From assembly GCA_951799445.1 (NCBI GenBank), contig OX637296.1, forward strand, positions 25,916,001-25,980,000: a stretch of DNA of 64,000 nt, in the 5' to 3' direction. The notes under the pieces were generated by a model that worked only from the letters and a program-made list of their open reading frames with translations, was not told the origin of the DNA and did no database searches. Below, in pieces: positions 11,714 through 23,658 of this stretch. The position numbers and the translations under genes are program-made. Source of the stretch: Pseudisothecium myosuroides (lineage: Eukaryota; Streptophyta; Bryopsida; Hypnales; Lembophyllaceae). Each line of letters starts with the position of its first letter. The first letter of the stretch is position 1.

Positions 11714-13430
11714 GTGGGCGCAAGATTATCCACCCTTGGTAATAAAGCGAACACCGACCAGGTTCTATGCCTTTATCCACATTTTTTAATATATGGGGGT
11801 GATGTGAGCGCGGTCCACTGTGCCTTCCAAGCAATGGATCTTTTTTGCTAACGTTTCCTAAGTTTCGTGGATGGCAGCGAATAATTAGTAATGCATGTAG
11901 CGACTCACAAGTTAACTGCAATGTTCAAAGTGTTGGTGAAATCCTAACTCCCTAACTATCTATCCTATGTCGAGGGTCGACTGAGTAGGGGGTGCCATTT
12001 ATAACGTCCTTAACTACGTAAAAAGAGGAACCCTTATGTTCCTTCCATGAACCCCTAAGACTATCTTGGGTTTCTAAGACTCCACCTAGAAGTTCTACTT
12101 TTTAAAGCTACCCCTACAGTTCCAGTTTCGGAATGTGACTCTAGATTTACTTCTTTGACTTGGTTCTTAACTACTGACTTGTGCTCGGTGTTGACTTTTA
12201 ATTCTAGGTTTCTATTCCTACCTTAACTCTAAGATTTACCCTTGAATTCTATGTTCTTATTTCTAAACTACTCTAAGATTTACCCTCTAAAGTTAACTCT
12301 ACCTCTTCACTTTCTACTGTAGATTTTTATTCCTAATTTAACTCTAGGTTTTTGACTTTTAACTCTAAATTTTTACTTCTAAAATTAATCCCCCATTTTA
12401 ACCTCTGGGTTTGACTCTACGTTTTCACTTTGACTCTAGATTTTTCTACTTCCAACTAACTCTAAAACTTTACTTCTACCTATAACTTTTAACTTCTACT
12501 TTTAGCTTTTCACTCTAACTTTTTACTCCCCAATTGACTAAAATTTAACCTTGAAATTTAATCTAAACTTTTGACTTTTGACTTTTGACTTCTACTTCCA
12601 AATTTAATCCTATCGTTTTAATCCTAGATTAACTCTAAATGTTATCCTCCTCAGTTTAATTCCAACTTTTAACTCTAGGGTTTTGACTTCTAATTTTAAC
12701 TCTATTTTTAACTCAACAATCTACTTCCTAAGTGGATTCTACTTTTGATCTCTATTTCCTACTCTACTTTTTACTTCCCAAAGTTAACTCCAACTTTTGA
12801 CTTTTGAATTTTAACTTCCCTAATTAAAATCTTAATTTAATCCTAGGTTTTTAACTCGCTATTTGATCTTTAATTTTAATCCTAAATCCTCCCTCTAATC
12901 TAATCCTAATTTCCGTCCATTGTTTCTTGTGGTTCACTTTTAATTAAAATTCCTCCGTTCTACCCCCTACCGCTTAACTTAGCCTAACGCGGTCAGTTTA
13001 CGGTCAAATCTTAATTATAAGATGTTTTCGGAAACCTCTATTCCTAATCTATCAACTTTTTGAATCTAAAGTTCTAATTTACACTAATCTCGGATGCTAA
13101 TCACGTTCTAAGGGCTGATTAGGAAAACAAATGCTAATTAGGGAGAGACGACTAGGATTAGTTTAATGACCCACCTCGTTACTGCTAGTGTCGGAAATGA
13201 CGTCATCCCCGTCCACATGCGCGTCCTCGTGCTCCATGGTGGCCACTCGCGATTGTCTTCTTTTATTTTTGCGTTACGGTTTTTATTTATTTATTTATTT
13301 ATTTTTAAGGCCCACGGCTTAATTTGTAGAAAAGAAAACGTTACACGTATGATGTTCTAACCCTTTCCCCCCATTTCCTTCTCCTTTTCTTTCTCTCCTC
13401 CTTCTTCTACACTAGCACTATTCCACCTAA
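11714..13430 (+). repeat. Repeat B, copy 2
   Basis: Forward copy of B, beginning TGTGGGCGCAAGATTATCC. It pairs with the reversed copy at 9,990-11,600 to make a large imperfect inverted repeat around the 108-bp C fragment. It carries the quasi-repetitive ACTTTTAACTCTAAATTTT region (about 12,100-12,900) and a CACATGCGCGTCCTCG block. No gene is present. Confidence 0.7.
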
Positions 13431-14240
13431 GCTTTTATGAGTCTTACACTATGGTTTCAAACTACGAGAAGGGTTTAAATGTTCTTCCTACCCTCTTACG
13501 CAACCTTGCTTTGTGTCATCCTAATCCTCCTCCCAACGGTTGCAAGGAGTTCTTCTAGATTTCCTACCTAATCTCCTAAACAGGCACTATTCATCGTCTC
13601 TCTCCCTTCCACTCCTATAACACATCCTTCTCCCTAATTTCCTTCCATTGTGTGTAGGTGTGAGTGGTGATGCAGGTTGAACCGGATGTTTTTGTGCAGG
13701 TGGCGTGTGGAATGGCAACCTCTATTTCTCCCTTCTCCCTTTTGTATTTTTAGCCCTAGTCCTACTTCAACCCCTCTTAGCACAAAATTAGTCCAACATG
13801 CTTTTGGTTTGGTTTGCCTTTGTTTGTGTTCGGGTTTGGGGAGAACCAAAAATACAAAAAAAACCCGAGAGACTCCCAAATTTGGGGAGGAGCCCGAATG
13901 GTCCCAGCCTCCCCTGCTAGACTGAGAGCTTGCTGTACCGAGAGAGCTGCTGTACCGGAGAGCTGCTGTATAGGAGAGCTGCTGTACCGGGAGAGCTGCT
14001 GTACCGGAAGAGCTGCTGGCCCTCCGGCTGGTTGGCCTTCTCGGCTGGCTGGCTGGGGGTCGGCCAAAATTTTAATTAATTTTTTTTTTCCCGGTTATGG
14101 TTGCTGGTTCTGTTTGTTGGCTAGCTCGTTTGCTAGTCTGATGTTGGCTGGCTCGTTATGTTGGTCTGATGTTGGCTGGCTCGTTATGTTGGTCTGATGT
14201 TGGCTGGCTCGTATGCTGGTTCTGGAACTCGATTTCTGAC
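13430..14240. repeat. Linker between B copy 2 and C copy 2, with two minisatellites
   Basis: At about 13,925-14,010 a unit GAGAGCTGCTGTACCG is repeated about five times. At about 14,135-14,215 a 27-base unit built on GATGTTGGCTGGCTCG is repeated about three times. Related CAGCC/CATACAGC-rich sequence occurs at the same relative position in other copies (about 9,330-9,470, 18,930-19,030 and 21,780-21,900). No coding region is supported. Confidence 0.55.
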
Positions 14241-16634
14241 TAAGGCTAATAGACTAGAATTTTGGCTAAAGCTGAAATAGAAAGACTAGATTCTTGACTA
14301 ATGCTAAAGAGACTGGAAATTTGGCTAAAGCCAAATAAACAGACTAGATTCTTGCTAACCTAGGGGGAGGTAGAACTTTGGGGGGTGCTAGATCTACTAA
14401 GATTGTTGGAATACAACTAACTAAATAAAACTTGGGGAACCACTAAACTCTCTTAAACTTTGGGAAATGACTAAACTTTACTAAGTGCAAAGGAACCTAC
14501 ATATCTTGGAAGCTAAACTCTGGAGGTTTCCACAAAGGTCTTGGAAACTAGACTTTGGATCTAAACACGGGGGAGGTGCAAAGCTTTGCCGTGAAATTGG
14601 TTTTAACACCAACTTTAGGACTTCTAGACTCCCCGGGGGTTCAAAGCTCCGCCGTCTACATTTTGAACGTACGCTTTAGGACTTCTACTTTGTTACTAGT
14701 TCAAAGCTTCGCCGTTCTCAAGGGAGGTCCACACACTGAGAGAGACTTTAGAAGAGGGAAAAACTAAACTTTTAAAGAAAACAACCACACGTGAGTTCAA
14801 AGCTTCGCCGTCCCGGAGGGGGGTCCACACAGTGAGAGAGACTTTAGAAGAGGAAAAAGTTAAACTTTTAAAGAAAACAACCACACGTGAGTTCAAAGCT
14901 TCGCTGTCCCGGGGGGGGTCCACTCAACAAGGAGAAGGTTAGATGAGGGTGTAAGAAAAAAACACAAAGAGAACCACACAAGTTAGACCATGAAAAACAC
15001 AAAGCTCACATGCTAAAGGCCCCCCAAAGCGGCATCGCCAAGGTACGGTGGGGGGTGACTTTAGGATTAGTGCAAGATACAAAAAAAAAGGACTCTTAAA
15101 CTTCACAAGTTAGATCACAACACGTACAAGAGGGAGAGAGAGGCTCTCCACTCACAACAAAGTACCAAAAACTTCACAAAAGAGTACACAAAGCAAGGTA
15201 GAAGGACCCCCAAGGACCTTCAAAGCTTGAAAATAAGCATTAATGGAGCCAAAAGTGCTCTGAAAACACCGTAGAGGTTTTTGGCTTCAAATGCCAAAAT
15301 ATCCAAAATAACTTGGACCCACGGATCCAAAACAAGAATTGGGGGTGTTCTAGAGAGAGAAATGGGGCCCTTATATAGGTTTCCAAGGGCTCACCCCTCC
15401 CTCTAAAGTTCTAAGGTAACCTTATCAACGGGGATTTTCATCCTCATCCTCAAAGATTTTCATCCTACATCCTAAATTTCTACTTCTACCATCTATGCTG
15501 GCCCAACATCCTAACTTTTGGAGATTAGCTCCAATCGCCGAACGGATTGCGCTGTTGGATCCAGAATGCCGTGTTTAGTCTTAGACCCCTCTACCCCCCG
15601 TACCGAGGCCAAAAACCCATCGTAGGCTAATTTAGTTTAAAAACCAAATCGTGATAAAATCCTAGATCTTGGGGGTCTCCTATTTTGAGAAATGTGAATA
15701 GCCTAGGGTCTCCGGTAGGTGCGATAGAGTCGGGAAGGACTTTTGGTTGACTTCGTTTTGCCATCGTATGGTCCCGGAATGCCGGTCAACGTGACGGGGA
15801 CCCCGCCACGTGGTTAATTCCCAAGGAATGTCGTGAAATTTTACGGAGCGCATTATGAATATAAAACAAGCTAGTCTAATTTTTAGTGAGATTTTATTGT
15901 AACCTGGGTAATTTCTATGAAATTCCCGTTGGAGGTTAGGAGGGTTGACCATCCGAAAAAAGGTTCTTCTGCAAGTCGGAAGATGCCGGGATTTTTCACG
16001 TGACCTCTCAGGGAGTCGCGTGAAAGACGTGCGGGTGTGTTTCCGTACCTGGCACGATTGGTCAATGGAGATTTAAACTGGACATCTCCTTGAATTAGCG
16101 ACGGTGCGAGAATCTTCTGCAGGTGGAGGAATCTTGGCGAACCGATTTCGCCGTTGGACTCCTAGCATGGGATTCATCCTAGAACACCATCCTTGGGCTG
16201 CAGATTCCTCCACGGGCCCGGTCTTGCATTAGTGGCTCCTGGATACTAACAATCGGGATTTTGGAAATTCGTCGATTTAATGGGGAATTCTAAATCTAAC
16301 TCTAGGACCCGACCTAGAGGCCTCGCTGTGGATCCCTCGGACCGACATAGCCATGAATCGCCACATTCATGGTGGAATTTAGCCCTTTTGGGACTGTGTG
16401 ACTCAAAACGTCCAAATCTGGCCAACTCGTTATTTCTATACTATTTTTAGGCAAGGGTTGGGGGATTCTAAGTAAAAACACAAATCTAGACCAAATACTA
16501 TAATGGGTATGACACAACCCCATTTCGGTTCTACACTCTTTTTATGGATTTTTGTATACTTTTATCAACTTTAAATTGCAAATCTCCAAAAAAATAATTC
16601 TACGAGTCCCAAGTGACAAATTGGGAGCTCACAA
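14240..16634 (-). repeat. Repeat C, copy 2 (reversed)
   Basis: Full-length reversed copy ending in GGGAGCTCACA at 16,634, the reverse complement of the TGTGAGCTCCC start. It is more diverged from copies 1 and 3 than they are from each other. It keeps the promoter-like motif on the minus strand (CCTATATAAGG at about 15,368-15,379). It is head-to-head with copy 3 with essentially no spacer. Confidence 0.75.
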
Positions 16635-19090
16635 GAACCAAAATAGGGTTGTATCATACCCATTATAGTATTTGGTCTAGATTTGTGTTTTTACTTAGAA
16701 TCCTCCAAACCTTGCCTAAAAATAGTATAGAAATAACAAAAAGGTTAGATTTGAAGGATTTGAGTCACACAACTCTAAAAGGGCTAAATCCCACTATGAA
16801 TGTGGCGATTCATGGCTAGGTCGGTCCGAGGGATCCACAGCGAGGCCACTAGGTCGGGTCCTAGAGTTAGATTTAGAATTCCCCATTAGATCAACGAATT
16901 CCCAAAATTCCGATTGATAGCATGCAGGAGCCACTAACGCAAGACCGGGCCCGTGGAGGAATCTACAGCCCAAGGATGGTATTCTAGGATGAATCCCATG
17001 CTAAGAGTCCAACAGCGAAATCGGCTTGCCAAGATTCCTCCACCTGCAGAAGATTCCCGCACCGTTGCTAATTCGAGGAGATGGCCAGTTTTAATTTCCA
17101 TTGACCAATCGTGCTAGATACGGAAACACACCTGCACGTTTTTCATGCGACTCCCTGAGAGGTCACGTGAAAAATCCTGGCATCTTCCGACTTGCAAAAG
17201 AACCTTTTCCGGGTGGTCAACCCTCCTAACCTCCAACGGGAATTTCATGGAAATTACCCAAGTTACAATAAAATCTCACTAAAAATTAGACTAGCTTGTT
17301 TTATGTTAATAATGCGCTCCGTGAAGTTTCACGACATTCCGATAGCGGCAAATACCCGAACCGGCGAGATTCCTCGGGAATTAATCACGTGGCGGGGTCC
17401 CCGCCACGTTGACCGGCATCCCGGGTTCCATACGATGGCGAAACGAAGTCAACCAAAAGTCCTTCCCGACTCTCTCGCACCTACCGGAGATCCTAGGCTA
17501 TTCACATTTCTCAAAATAGGAGACCCCCAAGATCTAGGATTTTACCACGATTTGTTTTTTTAAATTAAATTAGCCTACGATGGGTTTTTGGCCTCGACAC
17601 GGAGGGTAAAGAGATTTAAGACTGAACACGGCAATCTGGATCCAACGGCGCAATCCGTTTGGCGATTGGAGCTAATCTCCAAAAGTTAGGATGTTGGTCC
17701 AGCATAGATGGTAGAAGTAGAATTTTTAGGATGTAGGATGAAAATCTTTGAGGATGAAGATGAAAATCCCCGTTGATAAGGTTACCTTAAAGCTTTAGAG
17801 AGAAGGATGAGCCCTTGGAAACCTATACAAGGGCCTCATTTCTCTCTCTAAAACACCCCCTCACTTTTGTTTGGGTTCGTGGGTCCAATTTGCTTTGGAT
17901 ATTTTGGCGTTGAAGCCAAAAACCTCTACGGTGTTTTTGGAGCACTTTTTGCTCTATTGTCGCTAGATTTCAAGCTTTGAAGGTCCTTAGGGGGTCCTTC
18001 TATCTTGCCTTGTGTACTTCTCGTGCGTTATTATACCTTTGTTACGAGTTAAGAGTCCTTGTTTCTCTCTTGTGGTACCTTTGGAAGCTAACTTGTGAAT
18101 TTAGGAGTCTTTTGGTGTCTTGTTCTAATCTTAAAGTTACCCCCACTGTACCTTGGCGATGCCGCTTTGGGGGGCCTTTAGCTTGTGAAGTTGTATGTCT
18201 TTTACGTGTCTTAACGTATTGTCTTTCCTCACTCACGTGTTCTCACCCTCTTCTAATCTTCCCCTTGTTGTGTGGACCCCCTTCGGGACGGCGAAACTTT
18301 GGCTTTGTTACGTGTGTTTCTTAAGTTTGTTTTTTCTACCTTCTTCTAATTTTCCCCTTGTTGTATGGACCCCCCCTCGGGACGGCGAAGCTTTGGCTTT
18401 GTCATATGTGTTTCTTGAGTTTGTCTTTTCTATCTTCTTTTAATATTTTCCTCGTTGTGTGAATCCCCCCCCCGCGGCGAAGCTTTGAATTAGTGACCAC
18501 GTCAAGTCTTATAGTGTGTGTTAAAATAGTCTTAGACGGCGGAGCTTTGAACCCGTGGAGTGTCACAAGTCCTAAAATTGGTGTTAAACCCAATTTTACG
18601 GCGGAGCCTTGAACCTCCATAGCCTTAGATTCCAAAGTCTAGTTTCCAAGACCTTCTTGGAAAAGTCCAGAGTTTAGCTTCCAAGACCTTCTTGGAAAAG
18701 TTTAGAGTTTAGCCTCCAAGATTGGTCACGAGTTTCTAGGAAGAGAGTGACCATCCCGTACCACTTAGCTTTAGTGACCGTTCTAAAAATTTGGGGCCTA
18801 ACTCCCCGGACGGCGAAGCTTCGATCCTGGCCCTAACCCCCTACTAAAAATCCAATATAAGTTTGTGTTAGTGGGTTCCCCTAAGAGAACCCGATTGTGT
18901 GGATTTTTTGGGAAGGGCAGCTAGTACCCCGGACCAGCATACAGCCAGCCATACAGCCAGCATACAGTTAGCATACATCGGACAGTCAGCTTGACTAAGT
19001 TGAACATCAGCATCGGGCTAGTCTGTTTGACTGAACTAAACATCAGCCATCGGGCTAATCAGCTTGGCTAACTGAACTAAATATTTACAT
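16635..19090 (+). repeat. Repeat C, copy 3
   Basis: Near-identical to copy 1 from its base 101 onward. The first 100 bases are missing, so it begins at AGAACCAAAATAGGG. It has a private tandem duplication of a roughly 37-base CCTTCTTGGAAAAGT-containing segment at about 18,650-18,720 that copy 1 lacks. Together with copy 2 it forms a palindrome of about 2 x 2.3 kb. Confidence 0.75.
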
Positions 19091-19169
19091 TTCCAGAATT
19101 AAACGGCACAATGCCCTGCGGGGCCCCAACCACCCTTTTTATTTTATTTTTTGATCTTTTAAAATCTGA

Positions 19170-21699
19170 AATTTTGGAATCTTGTTGGAGAGAGGAAAAA
19201 ACTCAACTTAGAACTTCAAAAACACAAGAGAAAGGGGGGGAGAAATAGAAGCTGCCACTCCACGCGCCATCTGCACAAAAACATCCGATCCTACCTGCAT
19301 CACCACTCACACCTACACACAATGGAAGGAAATTAGGGAAAAGGATGTGTTATAGGAGTGGAAAGGAGAGAGACGATAAATAGTGCCTAGCTAGGAGAAT
19401 AGGTAGGAAATCTAGAAGAACTCCTTGCAACCGTTGGGAGGAGGATTAGGATGACACAAAGCAAAGTTGCGTAAGAGGGTAGGAAGAACATTTAAATCCT
19501 TCTCATAGTTTGAAACCATAGTGTAAAACTTATAAAAGCTTAGGTGGAATAGTGCTAGTGTAGAAGAGAGGGGAAGAAAGAAAGAAAGGAGGAAGGGAAA
19601 GAGGGAGTTTAGATCATCAAAAATTGTAATATTTTCTCAATAAGAGGTGAGCTCGGAAAAAATTCAAAACAAAGCCAAAGACTACCATGGAGCGTGAGGA
19701 TGTACACGTGGATGTGGACGAAGTTATTTCCAACACCGGTAGTGAAGAGGTGAATTTTTGATTTAATCTTTGATGTTTCTCTCTAATTAGCATTTATTTT
19801 CCTAATCAGCCCTTAGAGCGTGATTAGCCCTTGAGATTAGTGCAAACTAGAAGTTTAGATTCAAACAGTTATAGATTAGTGATAGAGGTTTCCAAAAACA
19901 TATTACACTGAAGATTCGACCGTAAATTGACCCCGTTAGGCTAAGTTAAGCGGTAGGAGGTAGAACGGAGGAATTTTAATTAAATTTGATCTACAAGGAA
20001 CAGTGGACGGAAATTAGGATTAGATTAGAAGGAGACTTTAGGATTATAATTAAAGATCAAATAACGGTTAAAAACCTAGAGTTAAATTAAAAATTTAATT
20101 AGGGAAGTTAAAATTCAGAAGTCGAAATGTGGAGTTAACTTTGGGAAGTAAAAAGTAGAGTAAAAAATAGAAGTCAAAAGTAGAATCCACTTAGGAAGTA
20201 GATTGTTGAGTTAGAAATAGAGTTAAAATTAGAAGTCAAAACCCTAGAGTTAAAAGTTGGAATTAAATTTAGGAGGGTAACATTTAGAGTTAATCTAGGA
20301 TTAAAACGATAGGATTAAATTTGGAAGTAGAAGTCAAAAGTCAAAAGTCAAAAGTTTAGATTGAATTTAAAGGTTAAATTTTAAAGTCAATAGGAGAGTA
20401 AAAGGTTAGAGTGAAAAGCTAAAAGTAGAAGTTAAAACTTAGAGGTAGAAGTTAAATTTTAGAGTTAGTTGGAAGTAGAAAAATCTAGAGTCAAAGTGAA
20501 AACGTAGAGTTAAATCTGGAGATTAAGATTGGGGATTAATTTTAGAAGTAAAAATTTAGTTAAAAGTCAAAAACCTAGAGTTAAATTAGGAGTAAAAATC
20601 TACAGTAAAAAGTGAAAACTAAGTTAGAGTTAACTTTAGAGGGTAAATCTTAGAGTAGTTTAGAAATAAGAACATAGAACTAGAAGTGAAACTTAGAATT
20701 ACCCTAGAAGGTTAAAACTTGGAAGTTAGGAGTTGAAGTTGATTTAGAAGTAAAAACCTAGAGTTTAAAGTCAAAACCGTAGAATTAAATTTAGAAGGGT
20801 AAATTTAGAATAAAATAGAGGAGTAAAAACTTAGAATTAAAAGTTAAACCTAGAGTTAAATTCCGAGGATAAATTTCAGAGTTAAATTAGGAGTAAAAAC
20901 CTAGAGTCAAAAGTCGGTTGTTAATATTTAAAACCAAGTTAAAAGAGTAAAAATCTAGAGTTTCATTTAGAGGTTGAAAATTAGAGTAAGAGTTGAACTT
21001 TAGAATTAGTCTTTAGAAGTAGAACTTCTAGGTGGAGTCTTAAAAATCCACGATAGTCTTAGAGGTTCATGGAAGGAACATAGGGGTTCCCCTTTTCACG
21101 TAGTTAGGGACGTTAGAAATGACGCCAACTACCCAGTCTATCCTCGACATAGGATAGATAGTTAGGGAGTTAGAATTTCACCATTACCCCTGAGCATTGC
21201 AGTTACCTTGTGAGTTACTACATGCATTCTAATTATTCGCTGCCATCCACAACACTTAGGAAACATTAGCAAAAAAAATCCATTGCTTGGAAGGCACAAT
21301 GGACCGCGCTCACATCACCTCCATATATTAAAAAATGTGGATAAAGGCATAGAACCTGGTCGGTGTTCGCTCTATTACCAAGGGTGGGTAATCTAGCACC
21401 CACACCATCCACGACCCTTAGGAAACATTAGCAAAAAAGATCCATTGCTTGGAAGGCACAGTGAACCGCGCTCACAATACCCCCATATATTAAAAAAGTG
21501 GATAAAGGCATAGAACCTGGTCGGTGTTCGCTCTATTACCAAGGGTGGGTAATCTAGCGCCCACATGGTCTTACAACTCTAGTCTCAAATTCCGCGAAAT
21601 GTTAATGAGGCTCCTACCCCCTTACGCATTCTTCCTTTGCGTCATCCTAATCCTTCTTCCAACAATTGCAAGGAGATTTCTAGATTTAGTCTTAGTGTG
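19170..21699 (-). repeat. Repeat B, copy 3 (reversed), with tandem duplication at its end
   Basis: Reversed B module in the same order as copy 1: purine-rich TTAGAGTTAAA region from about 20,050 to 21,010. The outer end is duplicated: two copies of a roughly 165-bp segment containing CCATTGCTTGGAAGGCAC lie at about 21,240-21,405 and 21,410-21,570, each ending in a form of AGCGCCCACA (the reverse complement of TGTGGGCGCT). No gene is present. Confidence 0.65.
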
Positions 21700-22340
21700 T
21701 TAGAAAATTAAAAAAAGGGGTGGTTGGGGCTCCACAAGGCATCGTCCTGGTTGGTCTGAAGACCCAGCAGTATTGGGTTCCAATTCAGTCCGACTGCTGG
21801 TCGACTGTTGGCTGTATGCTGACTGATTGCAGCTGGTATGCTGGCCCGGTATGCTGGCTGCGTTGGCTGTATGCTGACTGGTTACTGGCTGGCTAGCCAT
21901 TTCTCAAATCCGCACACTCGGGGTCCCTTAGGGGATCCCACTAACAAAAAGCTAAATCGGAATTTTTGTTGCAATGGAAAGCTAGTGCTAAGAGCAAAGC
22001 TTCGCCATACAGGGGGTTAGGCCCCAATTTTTAGAATGTCACACTAGGCTAAATGCTACAGATGGTTACAACTCCTTTAGGATCCTAGGACCAATCTTGG
22101 AAGCTTAACTCTGGACTTTCCCAAGAAGGTCTTGGAAATTAGACTTTGGAACTAAGGGTTTTGGAGGTTCAAAGCTTTGCCGTAAAATTGGGTTTAACAC
22201 CAACTTTAGAACTTGCAGACCCCGGGGGTTCAAAGCTCTGCCGTCTGGGACTGTTTTAACACACACTATAGGACTTGACTTAGTTGCAGGTTCAAAGCTT
22301 CGCTGTCTCGAGGGGGGTCCATACAACAAGAGGAAGGTTA
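21700..22340 (-). repeat. Repeat C, copy 4, first third (interrupted by giant element 1)
   Basis: Reversed C tail with the GGTTCAAAGCTTCGC and GGGGGGTCC phrases of the family. It stops at GGAAGGTTA (22,340), in the middle of a segment that is continuous in copy 2 (about 14,930). The family sequence resumes at 42,027 with GTTAGAAGAAGG. The first and second pieces therefore fit together with only GTTA repeated. Confidence 0.8.
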
Positions 22341-22366
22341 AACATTATATTCATTAAAATGAGGGT
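22341..22366 (+). repeat. Left terminal inverted repeat of giant element 1
   Basis: The first 21 bases (beginning AACATTATATTC, ending AAAATG) are the exact reverse complement of the last 21 bases of the element. AGGGT follows after a one-base offset. The flanking GTTA is the presumed target duplication. Confidence 0.85.
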
Positions 22367-22822
22367 TTTCCAGTGAAATGAGAGTTGCAAGAGCTAACTT
22401 TTAGAGAAATAATGGACAAATATCATATCAAAACTATTAGAATAGAAGAGAAGAATACCAACAACAAGGAGTGTTTGCTGAAACATGGACAGGAGTACAA
22501 CATTCATTATGAAAAGGTCATCTATTTATAGTAAATTTTTGGACCAATATGAAATTGTAGGGCAATTCCTTTCCGATCCTTAAAAGACCAGAGAAACGTA
22601 TATAATTGTCATGAGTGTGATTCACTCTAGTACTTGAGTTCTACATAATATCTACACAATGCTATCATGCATGTACCTATAGACACTCAATCTACAATAT
22701 GAACAGACCCTACATGTGCGATTTACACTTTTGCATCTCCATCGCTTTCAGAATCTCGGGTCCCCGACTGTACCTAGTATTAGTCCCATTGTACTCCCGC
22801 CTGCTCTGAAGCCTCTGCAATT

Positions 22823-23340
22823 CTAGGAACTTTCGGTCCCACATATCATGCACTGGAGGAATGCATCCACTTGGCTGGACTCTATGAGGTGCTTTGAACT
22901 TCTGCACACCTCCAGACGAGACGCTTCGTCAAGGAAGTATTCTCCGACGATACGGAGTCCCTCCTTGTAAGGCAGGCGACCCAGCCGGAAATGTGGCCAT
23001 CAACACCGGCGCGGGTAACGTATCTGCCGCGTCTTGGTAGAGCCTTCTCTGCGTCGCCTTGTCCGAGACAGCCGGCGACAATCGAGAAGCAAGGGGTCCC
23101 TGGGTCCTCGGCGGAGAAGGGGATCGAGAGGCCCGTTGACACGAAACTCCACTTGGCGGGCTGTCGACGACTCCATCTTCTAAGGGCCTGGAGGAGAAGT
23201 CCATAGTGGAGTTTGCCGTGGCCGCCGAGCAGAGGAAGTTTCCTCTGCTCAAGATTTTGTATTGCCCGTAGTCCATTATGGAGTCCACGGACGCGGCGCA
23301 TGGCAGATGAGCATCCTCATCATGCGAAATTGATGTGCGT
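22823..23340 (-). pseudogene. GC-rich coding-like island, frames disrupted
   Basis: This block downstream of the methyltransferase-like gene is clearly richer in G+C than its surroundings and has protein-like open stretches on the minus strand in two frames. One stretch, from about 23,340 to 22,929, contains the run SVDSIMDYGQYKILS and a serine/proline-rich part. The other, from about 22,998 to 22,823, contains YKEGLRIVGEYFLDEASRLE and ends at TAG. I do not recognise either. They could be exons of a separate gene or the broken 3' part of a gene. No splice model joins them convincingly. Confidence 0.3.
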
Positions 23341-23459
23341 ACAATCTAGAATCAAGTATCAGGTAAAACATATTAACAAAGCACAGGTAACGCTATAAAT
23401 TCTAAGCAGCAACCATCCGTACATGCAGAAATCACGTAGCCAAAAGCAACAAACAAATC

Positions 23460-23591
23460 AGCTCGATCCGAGCTAAATTGAGGCACAGAGTTCACGACGC
23501 AAAACTTTAGAATAATATTTTTATTTCCAGGATTAAGAAGAAAGCAACCCATCAGGCAGTTCCAAATGTGCAAATCAGGTCGATTCGAGCT
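23460..23591. repeat. Two near-perfect copies of the element 1 palindrome
   Basis: AGCTCGATCCGAGCT at 23,460 and AGGTCGATTCGAGCT at 23,577 each differ by one base from the AGCTCGANTCGAGCT consensus. They lie in the 3' flank just after the stop codon of the fusion gene. Confidence 0.7.
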
Positions 23592-23658
23592 GAATTACAT
23601 GAGAATCTAAATACCCGCACATCCGTACGTCCTAAGCTACAAACCCCTCACTCTAGTT

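Noticed and set aside
13814..14197. 127-codon frame
   Set aside because: Made of the GAGCTGCTGTACCG and GTTGGCTGGCTCG minisatellites; no start context or homologue.
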